NCBI GenBank assembly: GCA_022457155.1
Contig: JAJGOT010000932.1
Span: 1-64,000 of the forward strand
Direction of reading: 5' to 3'
From: Cladopsammia gracilis
Taxonomy: Eukaryota; Cnidaria; Anthozoa; Scleractinia; Dendrophylliidae
DNA length: 64,000 nt
Below the pieces are notes generated by a model. It searched no databases, was not told the origin of the DNA, and was given only the letters and a program-made list of their open reading frames with translations. This document shows, in pieces, positions 50,400 to 62,539 of this stretch (position 1 is the first letter of the stretch; each line of letters begins with the position of its first letter). Position numbers and translations under genes: made by a program.

Positions 50400-50897
50400 T
50401 ACTACCATTTGCGTTCATCCTTGAAGCGTGACGAATTTAGCGCGAAGTTTTACTTTTCAAACGTTGAAGGTTTTGTTGGTTATGTGTCACTTTTGACCAA
50501 TGAAACGTTGACGGTTAAGTCGTGAAATTTACAACGTTTGTGGCGCCATACTCCATCGCTTATAATTCTGTCAATGATGGAGCATTTGAAATCTTGACCA
50601 AGAGCGACTCCTGGACGAGAACTCCTTCCAAACTTGTTAACTTTTCTCGTCTCCATGAAAAAACAACAACAAACGAGCAGAGACTTTCGTTGGGGCGGTC
50701 GTGCAAAAGCTGAAAACTTACATATCACGTGAACAAAACATGTTCGTATGGCGCCACAAACGTTGTAAATTTCACGACTTAACCGTCAACGTTTCATTGG
50801 TCAAAAGTGACACGTAACCGACAAAACCTTCAACGTTTGAAAAGTAAAACTTCGCGCTAAATTCGTCACGCTTCAAGGATGAACGCAAATGGTAGTA
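50400..50897. mobile_element. 498-bp foldback element
   Basis: Left arm (about 50400-50552) and right arm (about 50745-50897) are inverted copies: ACTACCATTTGCGTTCATCC ... CAACGTTTGTGGCGCCATA and its reverse. The spacer is unrelated. Non-coding, in the intron. Confidence 0.8.
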
Positions 50898-51186
50898 ATT
50901 TCCACCACAAATGTTCGCAGTTCGGCTCCACAGTCCACATTATGTACTTTAGTTTACAAACAGCATCAATTTCAGTCATAAAATGTCATTTACAGATAAA
51001 CAAAACTATAAAAATTTGTCGCTACCACAAGGTTTTCTCCTGACCGCGGCACCGCGCGTGATTCAAATTCGTGATTTTGAATCAGTCTTGATTTCTATTC
51101 GCTAGCTCTTGACAGTTGGCTTTGAAATGGCTTTCTCGTTGGAAACGTTGTTTTTCTTTGACATATGCGATCATACGCGATTCAAG

Positions 51187-51331
51187 AAAAATTCATTGCC
51201 AGACTCGTGAATTCCACGTTAAATTTCACGCGAAAAACCGATATCGCCCGAATCGCGAAGCGATGAGGGCGATATCGGTTTTTCGCGTGAAATTTAACGT
51301 GGAATTCACTCGTCAGGCAATGAATTTTTCT
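51187..51331. repeat. 145-base near-perfect palindrome
   Basis: The arms of about 66 bases include GTTAAATTTCACGCGAAAAA followed by CCGATATCGCCC, and their reverse, around a short GAATCGCGAAGCGATGAG centre. Few mismatches. Non-coding; a cruciform-forming sequence in the intron. Confidence 0.8.
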
Positions 51332-51339
51332 ATAGAATT

Positions 51340-52109
51340 TTCACAAATACAACAATATTTTGGGTGAAACGTTTAAAAATTATCCAATGATATAGTAATA
51401 TATGTTATTAAGTTTTAGTTCTCCAAATTATATATACCGGTATAGCTTATAACTTTAAGTCATGTTAACCGTATTTGCTTATTACAGAAAATAAACCTTA
51501 ATAAGCCAGATTTTGACTTGCTGATTTCCAGAGGTTGGCTTCTTGTTTCCAACATTAGAGACCTTAAGGTGTCACTGGCTCAAAGTAGTTTTTTTTGGAT
51601 CACACTTCCCTTTATGAATGCGCTTATAAATAGTCTTACTTTATCTCAATGAATCTGAATTTGATACCAGATATTAGGCTTGGATGAAAGTTTAGGATAA
51701 TGCTCTTTTTATTCTAATCGGCGTTTCCATAGCAACGGAAAACAAACATGGCGAAAAACAGTTTTTCCTAAATATCTTTCGATTTTGCGGCTACCCGCGA
51801 TAAGCGAATAAATGCACTATAACCTACATAACATAGCACACTAGATGGGAAAATTTCAAACAAATTGAACTGTTCGATTTTGAATAAATCGCTGAACCAT
51901 TATTAACACGTGTTTTTCATGTTTGAAATAGAAGCGGTCAAAACATTCCATAGATCTCACAAATTATCATTAAATTACCACAGAAAGTGTCCTCAGACTG
52001 AAATTATTACTCTCCGCAAATAGCTCCGACTAACTCCTCGGCAGTAAAGAGATCGAGCTTTTGATTCAAATGCAGTTTTTCTTGACGTTTTCACTCTTTT
52101 TGAAACAAG
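51340..52109. other. intron, non-coding
   Basis: No exon is recognised where related fibrinogen-like genes would need one. Ends with the acceptor TTTGAAACAAG. Confidence 0.45.
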
Positions 52110-52459
52110 GACGTACGTTCCACGTGACCACGGTCGTTAACATCTCTGGTAAAGCTGTAGTCCAGTACTTGAGCGGTCAGACGGATGCCCAGCCCGCCTC
52201 GTGTGGCTCGTTTGTCATAATGGAAAATGACAACTCGCAGTTAGCAAAAGTTTGCGAAAAGTGGGGAAAGGAAAATGGTCAGTATAAAGTTGGCAAATGG
52301 GGGCATGATCAGAATCAAGACAGACTGTACACTTACCCCGCTTTCACATTACACAACTATCATTGGAATATTGAATTAGGCAATGTTCTTTACGACGATG
52401 TTTTTAAACATGGAATTGGATCATCTACTGGTGATTTCTAGAAAGTCTATGTTCGCTAA
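52110..52459 (+). pseudogene. 3' exon of fibrinogen-like gene with premature stop
   Basis: The exon completes the split Gly codon from 48802 and reads GRTFHVTTVVNISGKAVVQYL, SGQTDAQPASCGSFVIMEND, then KVGKWGHDQNQDRLY and STGDF. TAG at 52439-52441 stands where relatives have a Trp codon; after it the frame continues KVYVR and TAA at 52457-52459. This family of secreted fibrinogen-like proteins is abundant in corals, some of them in the skeletal organic matrix. The nonsense codon removes only six codons, so the protein might still be made. With the apparent missing exon, however, decay is likely. Confidence 0.7.
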
Positions 52460-53043
52460 GACCTTGATGCATGATTTGAAGTCAACAAATTTGGTTTGAT
52501 TCGTAAGAGTTTTTTCTTTCTGACTGGTGCGACAAAGTTATATGTTTCTTTAACAGGGTATTTCATGGGGAATGTTGTGCTATTGCTTCAAAACTGGGCT
52601 AAAATTACAACTAAGAACCTTTACATTTTGAATTCTGGAATGGAGAAAAAAACGGCAATTATTTTTAATTAGGGAATGGGACTTGAAATCCATGTCTATC
52701 CTAGCCATCCATCTCCAAGGACACGTATTTATAGTTTCAGTGAACCAATAGAGTAATTTTAAAGAAAACTGGACCTTTAATTTCTGGGTTGTAATTGATT
52801 CAAACATGCTAAAAAAAGTGACACAGTCTCTTTAAACTTGCAAATGCATTGTCATGGTATTATAGCACCAACATGCCTTTTTGTAGCCATTTCAATTGGA
52901 TATGCGTTTACCATGGGTATAAATATTCTTCCTGAGATTGGCACCTCACATTTTGCGTGTACCGAGCTCAAACGGTGTTAGATATTATGGGAAAAGTTCA
53001 ACTTTAAAACTCTTAACTTCAAAGTTTAGTTCAATCATTAGTT

Positions 53044-53079
<36 letters not shown>

Positions 53080-53212
53080 AAATCCAACAGACACATAACG
53101 CTTAGGAGTTAAAAACTCGTTGAGGTACTTTGGAGTAATTGATGGTCATTTTTATCTCAAACACATTGTGGCAAATTTGAAACCATACTGAACATTTGCT
53201 ACTAAAAAGAGG
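52460..53212. other. non-coding, dispersed repeat
   Basis: 52590-52830 resembles 29365-29610. A TCAATCAA microsatellite lies at 53041-53080. No gene. Confidence 0.5.
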
Positions 53213-53485
53213 CTGTTTGCAATTGAGTGTCGTGAAACCAAAACCAGGATAATAAATCAGGTCAATCACAACGGAGACAGGCTGAATCCAATGAACCAAT
53301 CAGAACTGAAATACCGATAGCTGGCGTCAAGCGCGGGAAAACGCGGGCGAGCAAGTTACGATTGGATTGGATTTTATTTGTGATTGGTTGAAAAAGTGGC
53401 GCGAGATATTTTAGTCAATCACAAAGCGTAGCATTGCAAAACCAAAGGAATTGCGAAATTACTTTCGGCACTCAATTGAAAACCG
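53213..53485. mobile_element. MITE-like inverted repeat
   Basis: The ends GTTTGCAATTGAGTGTCG and CGGCACTCAATTGAAAAC enclose AACCAAAACCAG / CAAAACCAAAGG. About 270 bases, non-coding. Confidence 0.6.
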
Positions 53486-54874
53486 TTGTTTTAATTTAGT
53501 GCCCTTGTCTAAAAAAAACTCGAACCGACCAGTCAAACCAGACAGAGTGACATTATAGAACTCTTTGTAGCCTTTTTTTTTTTAATTAAAAGGGCATTAT
53601 ATTGTTGTTATATGGAAATGTTAAGAAAACATGTATTGGCTTTAATTCCGCTGAGACCCGGAAAGATCTGCCCGCCAAGTAACAAGGTGACCTAAGAAAG
53701 CGGGTTCAATTGTAACTTTAGACTAAGGATGTATGTATGTAGAAGTTTGAAACAAGTTAATTAAGATGTGTATTAAGTCCTAGATAATTCATTCAGATAT
53801 ACAACTAGAGAATGTGTAAGCATGAGCAGTGTCAAGAAAATGAAAGACGATTGAGTATAACGAAGCTGTAAGTTTCATGATACATTTCCACGATCGAGTG
53901 AAAATCGTACATTCAAGTATTTTACATCCTGATAAACTTATTATAATGATTAACGTTATCAAAACGATTGAAATAAGGAGAGTAGGGAAATCGTCAAGTC
54001 ATGTTTTAGAAATAACAAAGCAGTCATATGCATGGAATGAAAACAGATGGTAATTTTTAAACTCGGTTATGACCTTAGAAGGATTAAATGTTTATAGGAT
54101 TCAGTCGGTCAGACGCTACTAACCACGTAGAAGATGTGATATGCTGAATATGACATCTTTCGTAAAACGGTCTTTTATCTCCACAAAAAAGATTGCTAAG
54201 CATTGAAAACCGTTATTCAAACACAATAATTTGAGATTAACCCTTTAACTCCCAAGCGTCCAAAAAATAAAAAATTCAAGAAAAAAAAACAATTTTTTTT
54301 TTGTAAAATATTGAAAAATTAATGGTACTATAGAAAAGTACTGATGAAAGGTTTGATTTGAATGGTCACACCTAAGGATTTCGTCAAAAGGCTGAAAAAA
54401 TAGAACCACATTACAAGTCTCCATCATTGACTCTGGAAGTAAAATGACTCTGGAAGTAAAAGGGAATGTGTGTGAGTATGGGATGAACTAATAACATTGC
54501 CATTATAACAAAACGAAAGACTGGCTTGGTTGTTCTCATTCTCCTTATTGTAAAATATTGGAATTTCTTTTTTTTTTTTTTTTTGCTGAATAGCGTTGTT
54601 TCCCTTAATTTAAAATGCTTTCAATAAAATACAAATTGAAAAAGTCAATGAATGTGTTGTTTTTGATGTGAGTTTCAAATTGGGCGCAATCACGAGGACC
54701 TGCCAAGAACTGCCGCTTTTGATCCAGGACGATGGGAAACTCTCATCTAAAGATTAGTACTGTTTTGCTCAAGGGAACTTTTGAAAGAAACTTCTAATAT
54801 CTACCCGAATCCCGTATTGTTAACGTGGCTTCGATTTGTTTTTACCCAGATGAAATACTATAACAACGTATTAA
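53486..54874. other. non-coding host DNA
   Basis: No gene is recognised; poly-T tracts at 53572-53584, 54294-54302 and 54569-54585. Confidence 0.4.
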
Positions 54875-55414
54875 AGGGAACCTCTATTGTTATAACAAAT
54901 TGACGTTAAAATGTTGGAAATATATGTCTAAATTAAAAATTTTCAAAAAACAGGTGCAAATATAATTTTAGTGTACAAAAAAATGGATATGAATATCGCC
55001 TATTTTCGCTTTTAAATTTCCCGCGCGCCGCCATTTTGAATATTTATGACGTGTTACGGTTGCCTAATTGTTGCATACAAAAGAACTTCGATTCTTAACA
55101 ATAGGGGCAACCATAACACGTCATAAATATTCAAAATGGCGGCGCGCGGGAAATTTAAAAGCGAAAATAGGCGATATTCATATCCATTTTTTTGTACACT
55201 AAAATTATATTTGCACCTGTTCTTTTCAAAAAATTAAATTTCGACTTTATTTCCAACAATTTACTTCAATTTGTTCTGACAATGGAGGTTCCCGGGAAAT
55301 TTAAAAGCGAAAATAGGCGATATTCATATCCATTTTTTTGTACACTAAAATTATATTTGCACCTGTTCTTTTCAAAAAATTAACTTCAATTTGTTCTGAC
55401 AATGGAGGTTCCCT
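54875..55414. mobile_element. MITE with TTAA target duplication and duplicated right arm
   Basis: The ends AGGGAACCTC and GAGGTTCCCT are flanked by TTAA (54871-54874 and 55415-55418). Long inverted arms include AAAATGGCGGCGCGCGGGAA. The right arm is partly duplicated in tandem: 55145-55290 recurs at 55291-55414, with the internal GAGGTTCCC at the junction. Non-coding. Confidence 0.85.
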
Positions 55415-55418
55415 TTAA

Positions 55419-55992
55419 CTAGTAGTCTTTCACAACAGAAGTCGATTTCAAAGCACTTCTACTTGTACCAAGTATTAGAACGCAATATATGACACGCTCT
55501 CTGCTTTTCCGACCTCAAAAAGCTTCAAAATACCTACAGCTGACGACTGTGGAAATAAACAACCTAAAAGCTATTAAATCCGACTTTTCATCCCTGAAAG
55601 GTTGTTTTTACATGGGATTGTTTTGTTAGGTGTGTCAAACGCTAATCTAAGGATCTTTATTTTTTCGGCTGAAGCACTGGAAGTCTGGAAGTACTGGACA
55701 TTGCTTTGGTCATTTTTGCTTAGAAGCGTGCTGTAAGCTTGCTTTATTATCTTGAAATATAAAGAAAAAATAGTTAAAGGAGATGAAAGCAAAGAAATAT
55801 TAAATAAGGAGACAAAATAATGCCTGAAATTAAATAGTCAAAATTCCACAACAATGGCAATTTTGATTTCGTGACCACCTGTCACGAAATCATATTTGAT
55901 AAAACGCAATTCACTTCCATCCTTGTAATTCTCTGCACTTCACCTTAAAACTGCCGCTTCTGGTCCGCTGTAGAATCTTTTTATCTCATTAA
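55419..55992. other. non-coding host DNA
   Basis: Nothing recognisable. Confidence 0.4.
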
Positions 55993-56220
55993 AGGGGCAG
56001 TATCACGAGGTTCCACGCGCGGCACTGTTCACTATTCTTGCACCGGAATTTTGGACATATCACTGTTAAAAGTGATTTTTTTTCTTTCTTCCGGCTATCA
56101 AAACGGATTTTTTGATTCAACAAATACCTCCACTTCTCGACGGCCTTTTTGAATTTGCGGAATCAAACTTGAAAACGTGGGCCGAACGTTTTCAAGTTTC
56201 GACCTCGTAATACTGCCCCT
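55993..56220. mobile_element. 228-bp MITE with TTAA target duplication
   Basis: The ends AGGGGCAGTATCACGAGG and CCTCGTAATACTGCCCCT are flanked by TTAA (55989-55992 and 56221-56224). Non-coding. Confidence 0.85.
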
Positions 56221-56459
56221 TTAAGTTGTTTCTTTTTTGGTGGCATTTAACGATATAACATGGAAATATACAAGGTACGCCTAATTTTGTTATTTCGGCG
56301 GGACAGTGTCCTTTAAGTAAGCACCTCTCTCTTTGTCCCTGTCATACTGTAGTCCTTTAGAGCAGATACCATGAACACGAGATTGCATGGTCTCGCTACA
56401 TGTAAAGTTGAATTGACCCATGCCTTACTGCAGTCCCTGATTCATCTCCTAAAACGAGC

Positions 56460-56830
56460 ATAGAATTAGTATAACCGACAAACTGCAAGACTGATCTGAC
56501 TGCGTAAAAAAGTAGACTTTGCGAGACACCAATATGACAGAAACCAATAAAAGCAGGGTAGCAGCCGCGGACAGCTGTTTCGCCCTATTGGGGCTCGTCA
56601 GCGCGGTGTAGCTTGTGGCAAACTAAGAACGACTTCAAGAATGCAGTCGTAAATAAATTGCACAATGACCCGTTCACAATAACACGTTCCGTACTCCGGA
56701 ACCAACTTGTCACCCGCATCACACGTGCCACATCACGTGTTGCGGGGAACAAGCCGTCCCAAGTTGTCTACTTTTTGACTACTTTTTTACGTAGTCAGAT
56801 CAGCCTTGCAGTTTGTCGTTTATGTTTGTT
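56460..56830 (-). mobile_element. hammerhead-bearing repeat, copy 3
   Basis: The minus-strand sequence after the ribozyme (GCTACCCTGCTTTTATTGG, TTGGTGTCTCGCAAAGTC) matches copies 1 and 2. An inverted piece (TACGTAGTCAGATCAGCC) at 56792 makes a partial foldback. The sequence on the other side of the ribozyme (56610-56690) matches 28300-28370 in reverse. Confidence 0.65.
56565..56608 (-). ncRNA. hammerhead ribozyme candidate 5
   Basis: The minus strand reads ACCGCG, CUGACGA, GCCCCAAUAGGGC (stem II, GCCC/GGGC), GAAA, CAGCUGUC, CGCGG. The core and GUC site are intact. Compared with candidates 1 and 2, stem II has changed on both sides (GUUG/CAAC to GCCC/GGGC) and still pairs. Confidence 0.78.
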
Positions 56831-57339
56831 CAGGAACTCCCTACCTAATAATGTAAGATCTGAGCCTACTTTAACTGGTTTTAGAAAACTCTTGAAAATA
56901 ATCTCTTTTCAGACATAATGGTATATTGACATTCTTCGTGTAAATAGATGTGAATTCGATTTTTAAATGCAAATAGATTTTTCTCCCTTTTTCATTTTTA
57001 TTTTTTATACCATTTATGTTCTCGAAGATATTAGCCGTTTTTAGGCTACTCTGTAATTTCGAGTTTAAATAAATTCATGTATGTATGTATGCATGTATTG
57101 AAAGAAAAAAAATAATTTTTACGCAACATAATTTCAACTTCTTATAATCATCTCCTTTTTCCATTTTTTTTTTTTGAACAAATAAAAATAGCTATGACTA
57201 TTAACAAACCTTTTGCACATCCCTCAGCAGTCTTGTGGGCTTTTGTGTCAAAAAGAATTTGCGATCGATCATCGCAATTGAAGCAATTGAAGGAATTGAA
57301 ATTAGAGCTTAATTATTTTTTCAGGCTGCAATTTCAACT
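56831..57339. other. non-coding host DNA
   Basis: ATGT microsatellite at about 57075-57095; no gene is recognised. Confidence 0.4.
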
Positions 57340-57800
57340 CCTTCGGTTGATATATAACAACGATGATGACATACTCTGTAATGGTTTCATTGTATGATAT
57401 GGACTTTAACACTGTATCCGGACTGGATGACTGACGTAGTTAGTGTAAGCTGGATTGCTTGGCTAATTATAACTTCCTTATGAATGATCGACATCTGCTA
57501 CCAAAGCATGTATTGTTTTAGTTCAGTTTCCAAGAATTGGAAAATTTCCTTTACAAATAATTCTGGATGGTGTTTGTATTGGCTTGTTCGAAGTCTACAC
57601 TGCGAAATCAGTAAAAGAAAGACGGCTACAGGTAAACTATTCTGTAGTCGAGATAACATGTTTTCCTCATTTTTAATACACATTAAAAAAAATTGACGCA
57701 ACATATAACAACAACTTCTCGCAAAGCAGACTTTTTATCAAAGTAAGGTAGGATGCTTAACTGTGTTATTGTTTTTACATACAATGTAGGAGAGGGGTTA
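57340..57800. repeat. diverged duplication, copy A
   Basis: Matches 62540-63015 in the same orientation with moderate divergence: TGGATGACTGACGTAGTTA, TCAGTTTCCAAGAATTG, TTGGCTTGTTCGAAGTCTAC. Copies A and B flank the LINE region. Confidence 0.7.
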
Positions 57801-60790
57801 TAGCGGAGCTCTGCGGGCCGAAGGCCCGCGCGGAGCGCCATACTCATAGAACCCATGCCGTCATTTTTCATGGTCATGACCAGCGGAATGTTTCACGGGC
57901 GCGTGTCCGTCCGCCGCCCTCCCCCGGCCCGCCGTGTTGGGCATTTTGAAACGAAAGCGAGGCTTTGATTTTCGCGCCTTCGCGCAGCTACATGGCGAAT
58001 GTCACGTCAGCTCGGTAAACACGTTAGTTGGAGCTGTGTTTAGCGGAGAAAACTGAGAAAACCGTTTAAAAGTCGTTATTTCCCTGCATTTTCGCGGTTT
58101 GCTACTTAAGACAGGTTTCACAATTTCTCGAACAGTGGTCAAGACCGCATTTGAGGCTGTGTGACTCTGCAAATCAAGCGTTTTTGGAGGAATATAGAGC
58201 TAAGTGTTTTTTATATTACGGAATCCAGTACCACAGGAGCGGAGAAAACGGACACTAAAACTCTCGAACGTTATGAATATGACGGCGAACAACCTTTGCC
58301 GGAGAGGAGAAACACTGGACATCGGACAAACAAACATAAGCAGAAAAGCAAGTAACGTCTAAATGTGATTTGCAAAAATTGTTTAGTTTAATAATAAGAC
58401 TTAAGCTTAAGCTTAAGTTAAATGTGTTAATTTTACCAGAAGAATTTTCTCCAAGTTTTTGCATTCAGAGCTAAATTTACAACTTTGAATATCCGTGGTT
58501 TTGGCAATGAAGCGAAACAACGCTCTGTTTTTGATTTTGCGAAAAATTCCCGTTCTGATTTTATTTGTTTACAAGAACCTTTAGCGACAAGACAAAATGC
58601 GATAAATTCTCTGACAGCTAAATGAAATGGCGCGGTAAAAGTTTCTGGTCGCCCGCTCTTGGTAAACAAGGCGGCGTTGCCATTCTTGTCGCTGAAAATA
58701 CTGATTTCAAATGTTTACAATGGAAAAAAGATTCTTCTGGTAGAATTGTTAGTGTTTTAACTGAACTCGACGACACGAAAATTAATTTGGTTTTATACTT
58801 ATGCACCCACGAATCCAAGTGAACGTACTTTTATGACACAATTCATGAATATTTTTTCCGAACTCTTTTAAAATTATTGCTGGCGATTTTAACTGCATTG
58901 AAAACGTTTCTGATAAGCTTGGAGGAAATCCTACAATTTCCATGGATTTGAAAGATCCGCACAGTGTTCTCTGGCGCAAAAAAACACGGCCGACTGAAAA
59001 ATACAATGCACATGGTAATAATGCGGATAAAACTATCGGTACACGTTTGGATAATTTTTTTATTGCTCAGGACTTGTATGATTCCTTTTTAAAATGTGAA
59101 ATTTTGCCTTGTGTTTTTTCCGATCATGATTCTGTTGATTTAAGCCGCAATTTGCATAATGCATTTTCCCGTGGACCAGGACTTTGGAGGCTAAATTTAG
59201 AATTTGATATTTGCGATATGATCTCAGAAATTATTAAGAAACATGCATTGTACTGGAAAGCATTTACTTCCATTCAAGCTTTGTAGGATTTTCTTAAAGA
59301 ATCTATAAAATTAGTTGCTATAGATTTGGTCGAAGTAAACAACGCATATTAAGTTAAATCGCGATATTAAAAGGCCACGCAACTATAAATTCTTTGATCG
59401 AAGCTAAACGGGCTCTTATTGAAGGAGATAGCTCAGCGAAAACTACCATAGAAACGCTTGAAAGAGAAATTCGGGCCATTAATTTGTCCCAAATGAGAGG
59501 AAGCCAAATTCGTAGCAGAGTCAAATGGCTTGAAGAAGGTGAAAACTTACCAAATTCACGTGCTCAGAAAAATACTGTTCAATCTATTTATAACTCCGCC
59601 GGTGTTGAAGTCTTTTCACAAGATTCCGGCCCATTTCGATTTTTTCCCTAATTTGTACTTGCAAGAACCTGTTAATTTAACAGTCCAAACCGAATTTTTG
59701 AACAAACTTGTAAACAGATTAAGTGAGAGCGAAATTTTATCCTGCGAAGGATTTTTATCTTTGGCTGAAATTACCCACGCAATGCGTGGACTTTCTTCAG
59801 GGAAAACCCCCGGTTCAGACGGATTACCTCAACAATTTTTCGCTAAATTCTGGGATCTTTTAGGCCCTATTCTGTTCGAAATTATAAATTTAGTTTGGAA
59901 AATAATTCTCTCAGTGATTCAATGCAAGGAAGCGTGACTAGATTACTTTACAAGAAAGATGATAAGAAAAACCTCAAACAATGGTGACCCCGCCATTTCG
60001 CTACTCAATGTTGATTACAAAATTTGTTCAAAAGCTCTTACAAACAGACTTTCAAAATTGTTACCCTCGATTATTTCAAGAAGATCAAACTTGTTCCGTC
60101 CCAGGTAGGACGATTTTTGAGAATTTATTTCTCTTGCGTGACACTCTAAAATATTATATAAATATTACCAATGAAACTGGTATCTTGCTGAATATTGATC
60201 AAGAGAAAGCCTTTGACAATTGACATGGTAGAAAAACATTGGAAAACTTTTTACCAATGTTTTAAGTCGTTTTGGATTTGGCCCTAATTTCCTGCGGTGG
60301 ATTTCTACATTATACTGTCAAGCAAATATGAAAATTATAGTTAATGTGTTTTTGACCAAAGAAATTCCACTCGAGTGGGGGGTGAGGCAGGGAGATCCCC
60401 GGTCTCCACTTTTGTACATTTTATGCGCAGAAGTTTTGGCGACCAGTATAAGAAAGGATGATACTATTGAAGGTTTTCTCATTCCAGAAGCCTGAGGAAA
60501 GCGTTTTAAAATTCGCCAATAAGCAGATGACTCCACATGTTTTGTAAAGGACATTTTTTTCTTTAGACAAATTGTTTACCTTTATACTTCACAAATACGA
60601 GACAGGTACAGGGACTAAATTAAACGTGGCAAAGAGTACAGAAGCCATGAGGTGCTCACGTCCGGACACTCCTTATGGCCTCCTTACCACGCCTTTCCAA
60701 GCTAGTAGATTAAAATTTGAACCTGTGAAAGGTTGTGGGGTGTTTTCACTACCACCCTATCGGCACTACTCATTAGTAGGTTTTTAGTTA
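57801..60790 (+). pseudogene. decayed Tx1/L1-like LINE
   Basis: 57801-58360 is the presumed 5' region shared with 39.4 and 61.8 kb. Coding remains follow in several frames. An apurinic endonuclease domain shows GGVAILVAENT (about 58660), then RLDNFFIAQDL, ILPCVFSDHDSV and RGPGLWRLN (59040-59200). A spacer has SRVKWLEEGEN (about 59520). Reverse transcriptase pieces are SSGKTPGSDGLPQQFFAKFW (about 59800), CSVPGRTIFENLFLLRDTL (60090-60150), VRQGDPRSPLLYILC (about 60390) and ADDSTCF (about 60527). There are many frameshifts and stops, so it cannot be active. Confidence 0.82.
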
Positions 60791-60944
60791 ATGTTAAGAC
60801 TATTTTCTTTTTCATTAAGACCATACTTTATGGTATATGGGTTTTCGAAATAAAGCAACTTAAATTTTCACAATGGCACCGAGAACTCTTGGGACACTGA
60901 AGGGACAAAAGGAATAACATCACAACACAGTTGCAAATTGCCCC

Positions 60945-60969
<25 letters not shown>
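60791..60969. other. non-coding with poly-G tract
   Basis: A run of more than 25 G at about 60946-60975 adjoins the next repeat. Long G runs often mark assembly weak points. Confidence 0.6.
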
Positions 60970-60975
<6 letters not shown>

Positions 60976-61345
60976 CTGGGACTCTGAGACCCTTAACCTA
61001 TACTAGACCATTTTAGCTGCATTTTGCAACCCTATGCTAGAATAAACACCGAAAAATCCTACCCTATCCTAGACCTTTTCTAGACTCACTATTTTGCAGA
61101 AACTTGTTCACTATCACAGTCTAAGATACCAGGGGTCAGTAAAAATGTCGTACAGCACACCTTACCAATTTTTCCATTTGCCAGTAAACCTCATCTAGAC
61201 TACTTTTGTGGAAAATGATACCCTATTCTAGACCAAAAATTTCGGATTACCATACCCTATCCCAGACTAAACTGCTTGAAAACCATACCCTTGACAGCGG
61301 CACATACCTATATAGCTCATATATGGGAGTACCCCCTCCCCCCGG
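60970..61345. repeat. dispersed repeat, copy B
   Basis: Same family as 37262-37690 (CTTAACCTATACTAGACC ... CTATATAGCTCATATATGGG), beginning in a G run and ending in CCCCCTCCCCCCGGG. Non-coding. Confidence 0.75.
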
Positions 61346-62539
61346 GCAAATTGATTTCTCCCGAATGACCAAATAGAAATTTTCTGCTTTGTGGTGTCAT
61401 CCGAATATTTGTGAAATACAACAGTCAAAGCTTGTGACTCTATAAATAATTTAGCTACTGGCAACTCATCATTCAATACCAGAAATGACTAAAGTAATCA
61501 TGTGCAAACCAGAAAGGACTTTCAAGTGGACCAAACGACCGGAAATGAACTTTATAAATAATCCTTTATGGACTATAGACTTTCAAGTGACTCATGTAAA
61601 CCGGAACTGACCTTGTATTATTGTAACCGGAAATGACTAGATTTATAACGCAGGATGCTTTGTAACCGGAAATGACTAGCCTCTCAGGATAATATTCTAA
61701 ACTTTAGGGATTTGTTATTGATGAATAAAACATTTTAAAAGGAAAAAAACACTTTTGTTGTGTTTAGCGGAGAAAACGGTTTGCAAAATCGTTTTCCCCT
61801 GCTTTTTTTCGCGGTTTGCTACTCAAGAGAGGTTTCACATTTCAGAAACAGTGAGCTTTTGTGGAATTTGTGCAGTCTAAATGCACTGTGCAGACGGTAG
61901 CGTAATAAGCTTACTGTTTTTGAGAATTGCTAAAATTGAAAAATAGCCTGGTCGTCAATCTTAATTCTAATTATTCTTGTGCTTCCGACCTTTCACCTTG
62001 TTAAGCTTATCATCATCGTTTCTGTTCAGAGAGCTCCGCTGTTAGGCTAAGCCTATCTATATATATTATAAGCTAGATCCAAGAAAACCCAGGCGACAAT
62101 CTTTTGGAAACTCTATTGTCATTATCCACGTTTCTCTAATCCCGCATATTTCAGTCAATATGACCCCTTTTTGCTGTCCATTTAAAGTCGACAGCCATTA
62201 GTTTTTAAACATTGTGATAAACTTAGGCAACAAAATTAGAAATCTTTAACATGTCGAAGTTAATTATGACTTTGAAAAAAAATATATAAATAAAGGAAAC
62301 AATAATAAGAAAATTGTTCAGTAGTAGCTTTTGTATATTTATTGATCTAAGCTAATTAACTCGTGGAAAACGTTGGAATGCTAGCTGTAAAAATTATTCC
62401 ACTAGATCAATTCAAGCATGTGCTAATGCAAATAGTTTGCATTGGTTGGAATGAAAATGATTGGATCATCGCTATTTTACAGCAACTGAAGAAGTTGCAA
62501 TTAGAGCCTGAATGCTCGTTCAGTAGCTATATAACATGA
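61346..62539. other. non-coding; LINE 5'-region fragment
   Basis: CCGGAAATGA(A/C)T-type pieces recur about five times at 61480-61680. 61755-62070 matches the LINE-associated repeat (CGCGGTTTGCTACTCAAG, CCTATCTATATATATTA). No gene. Confidence 0.5.
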
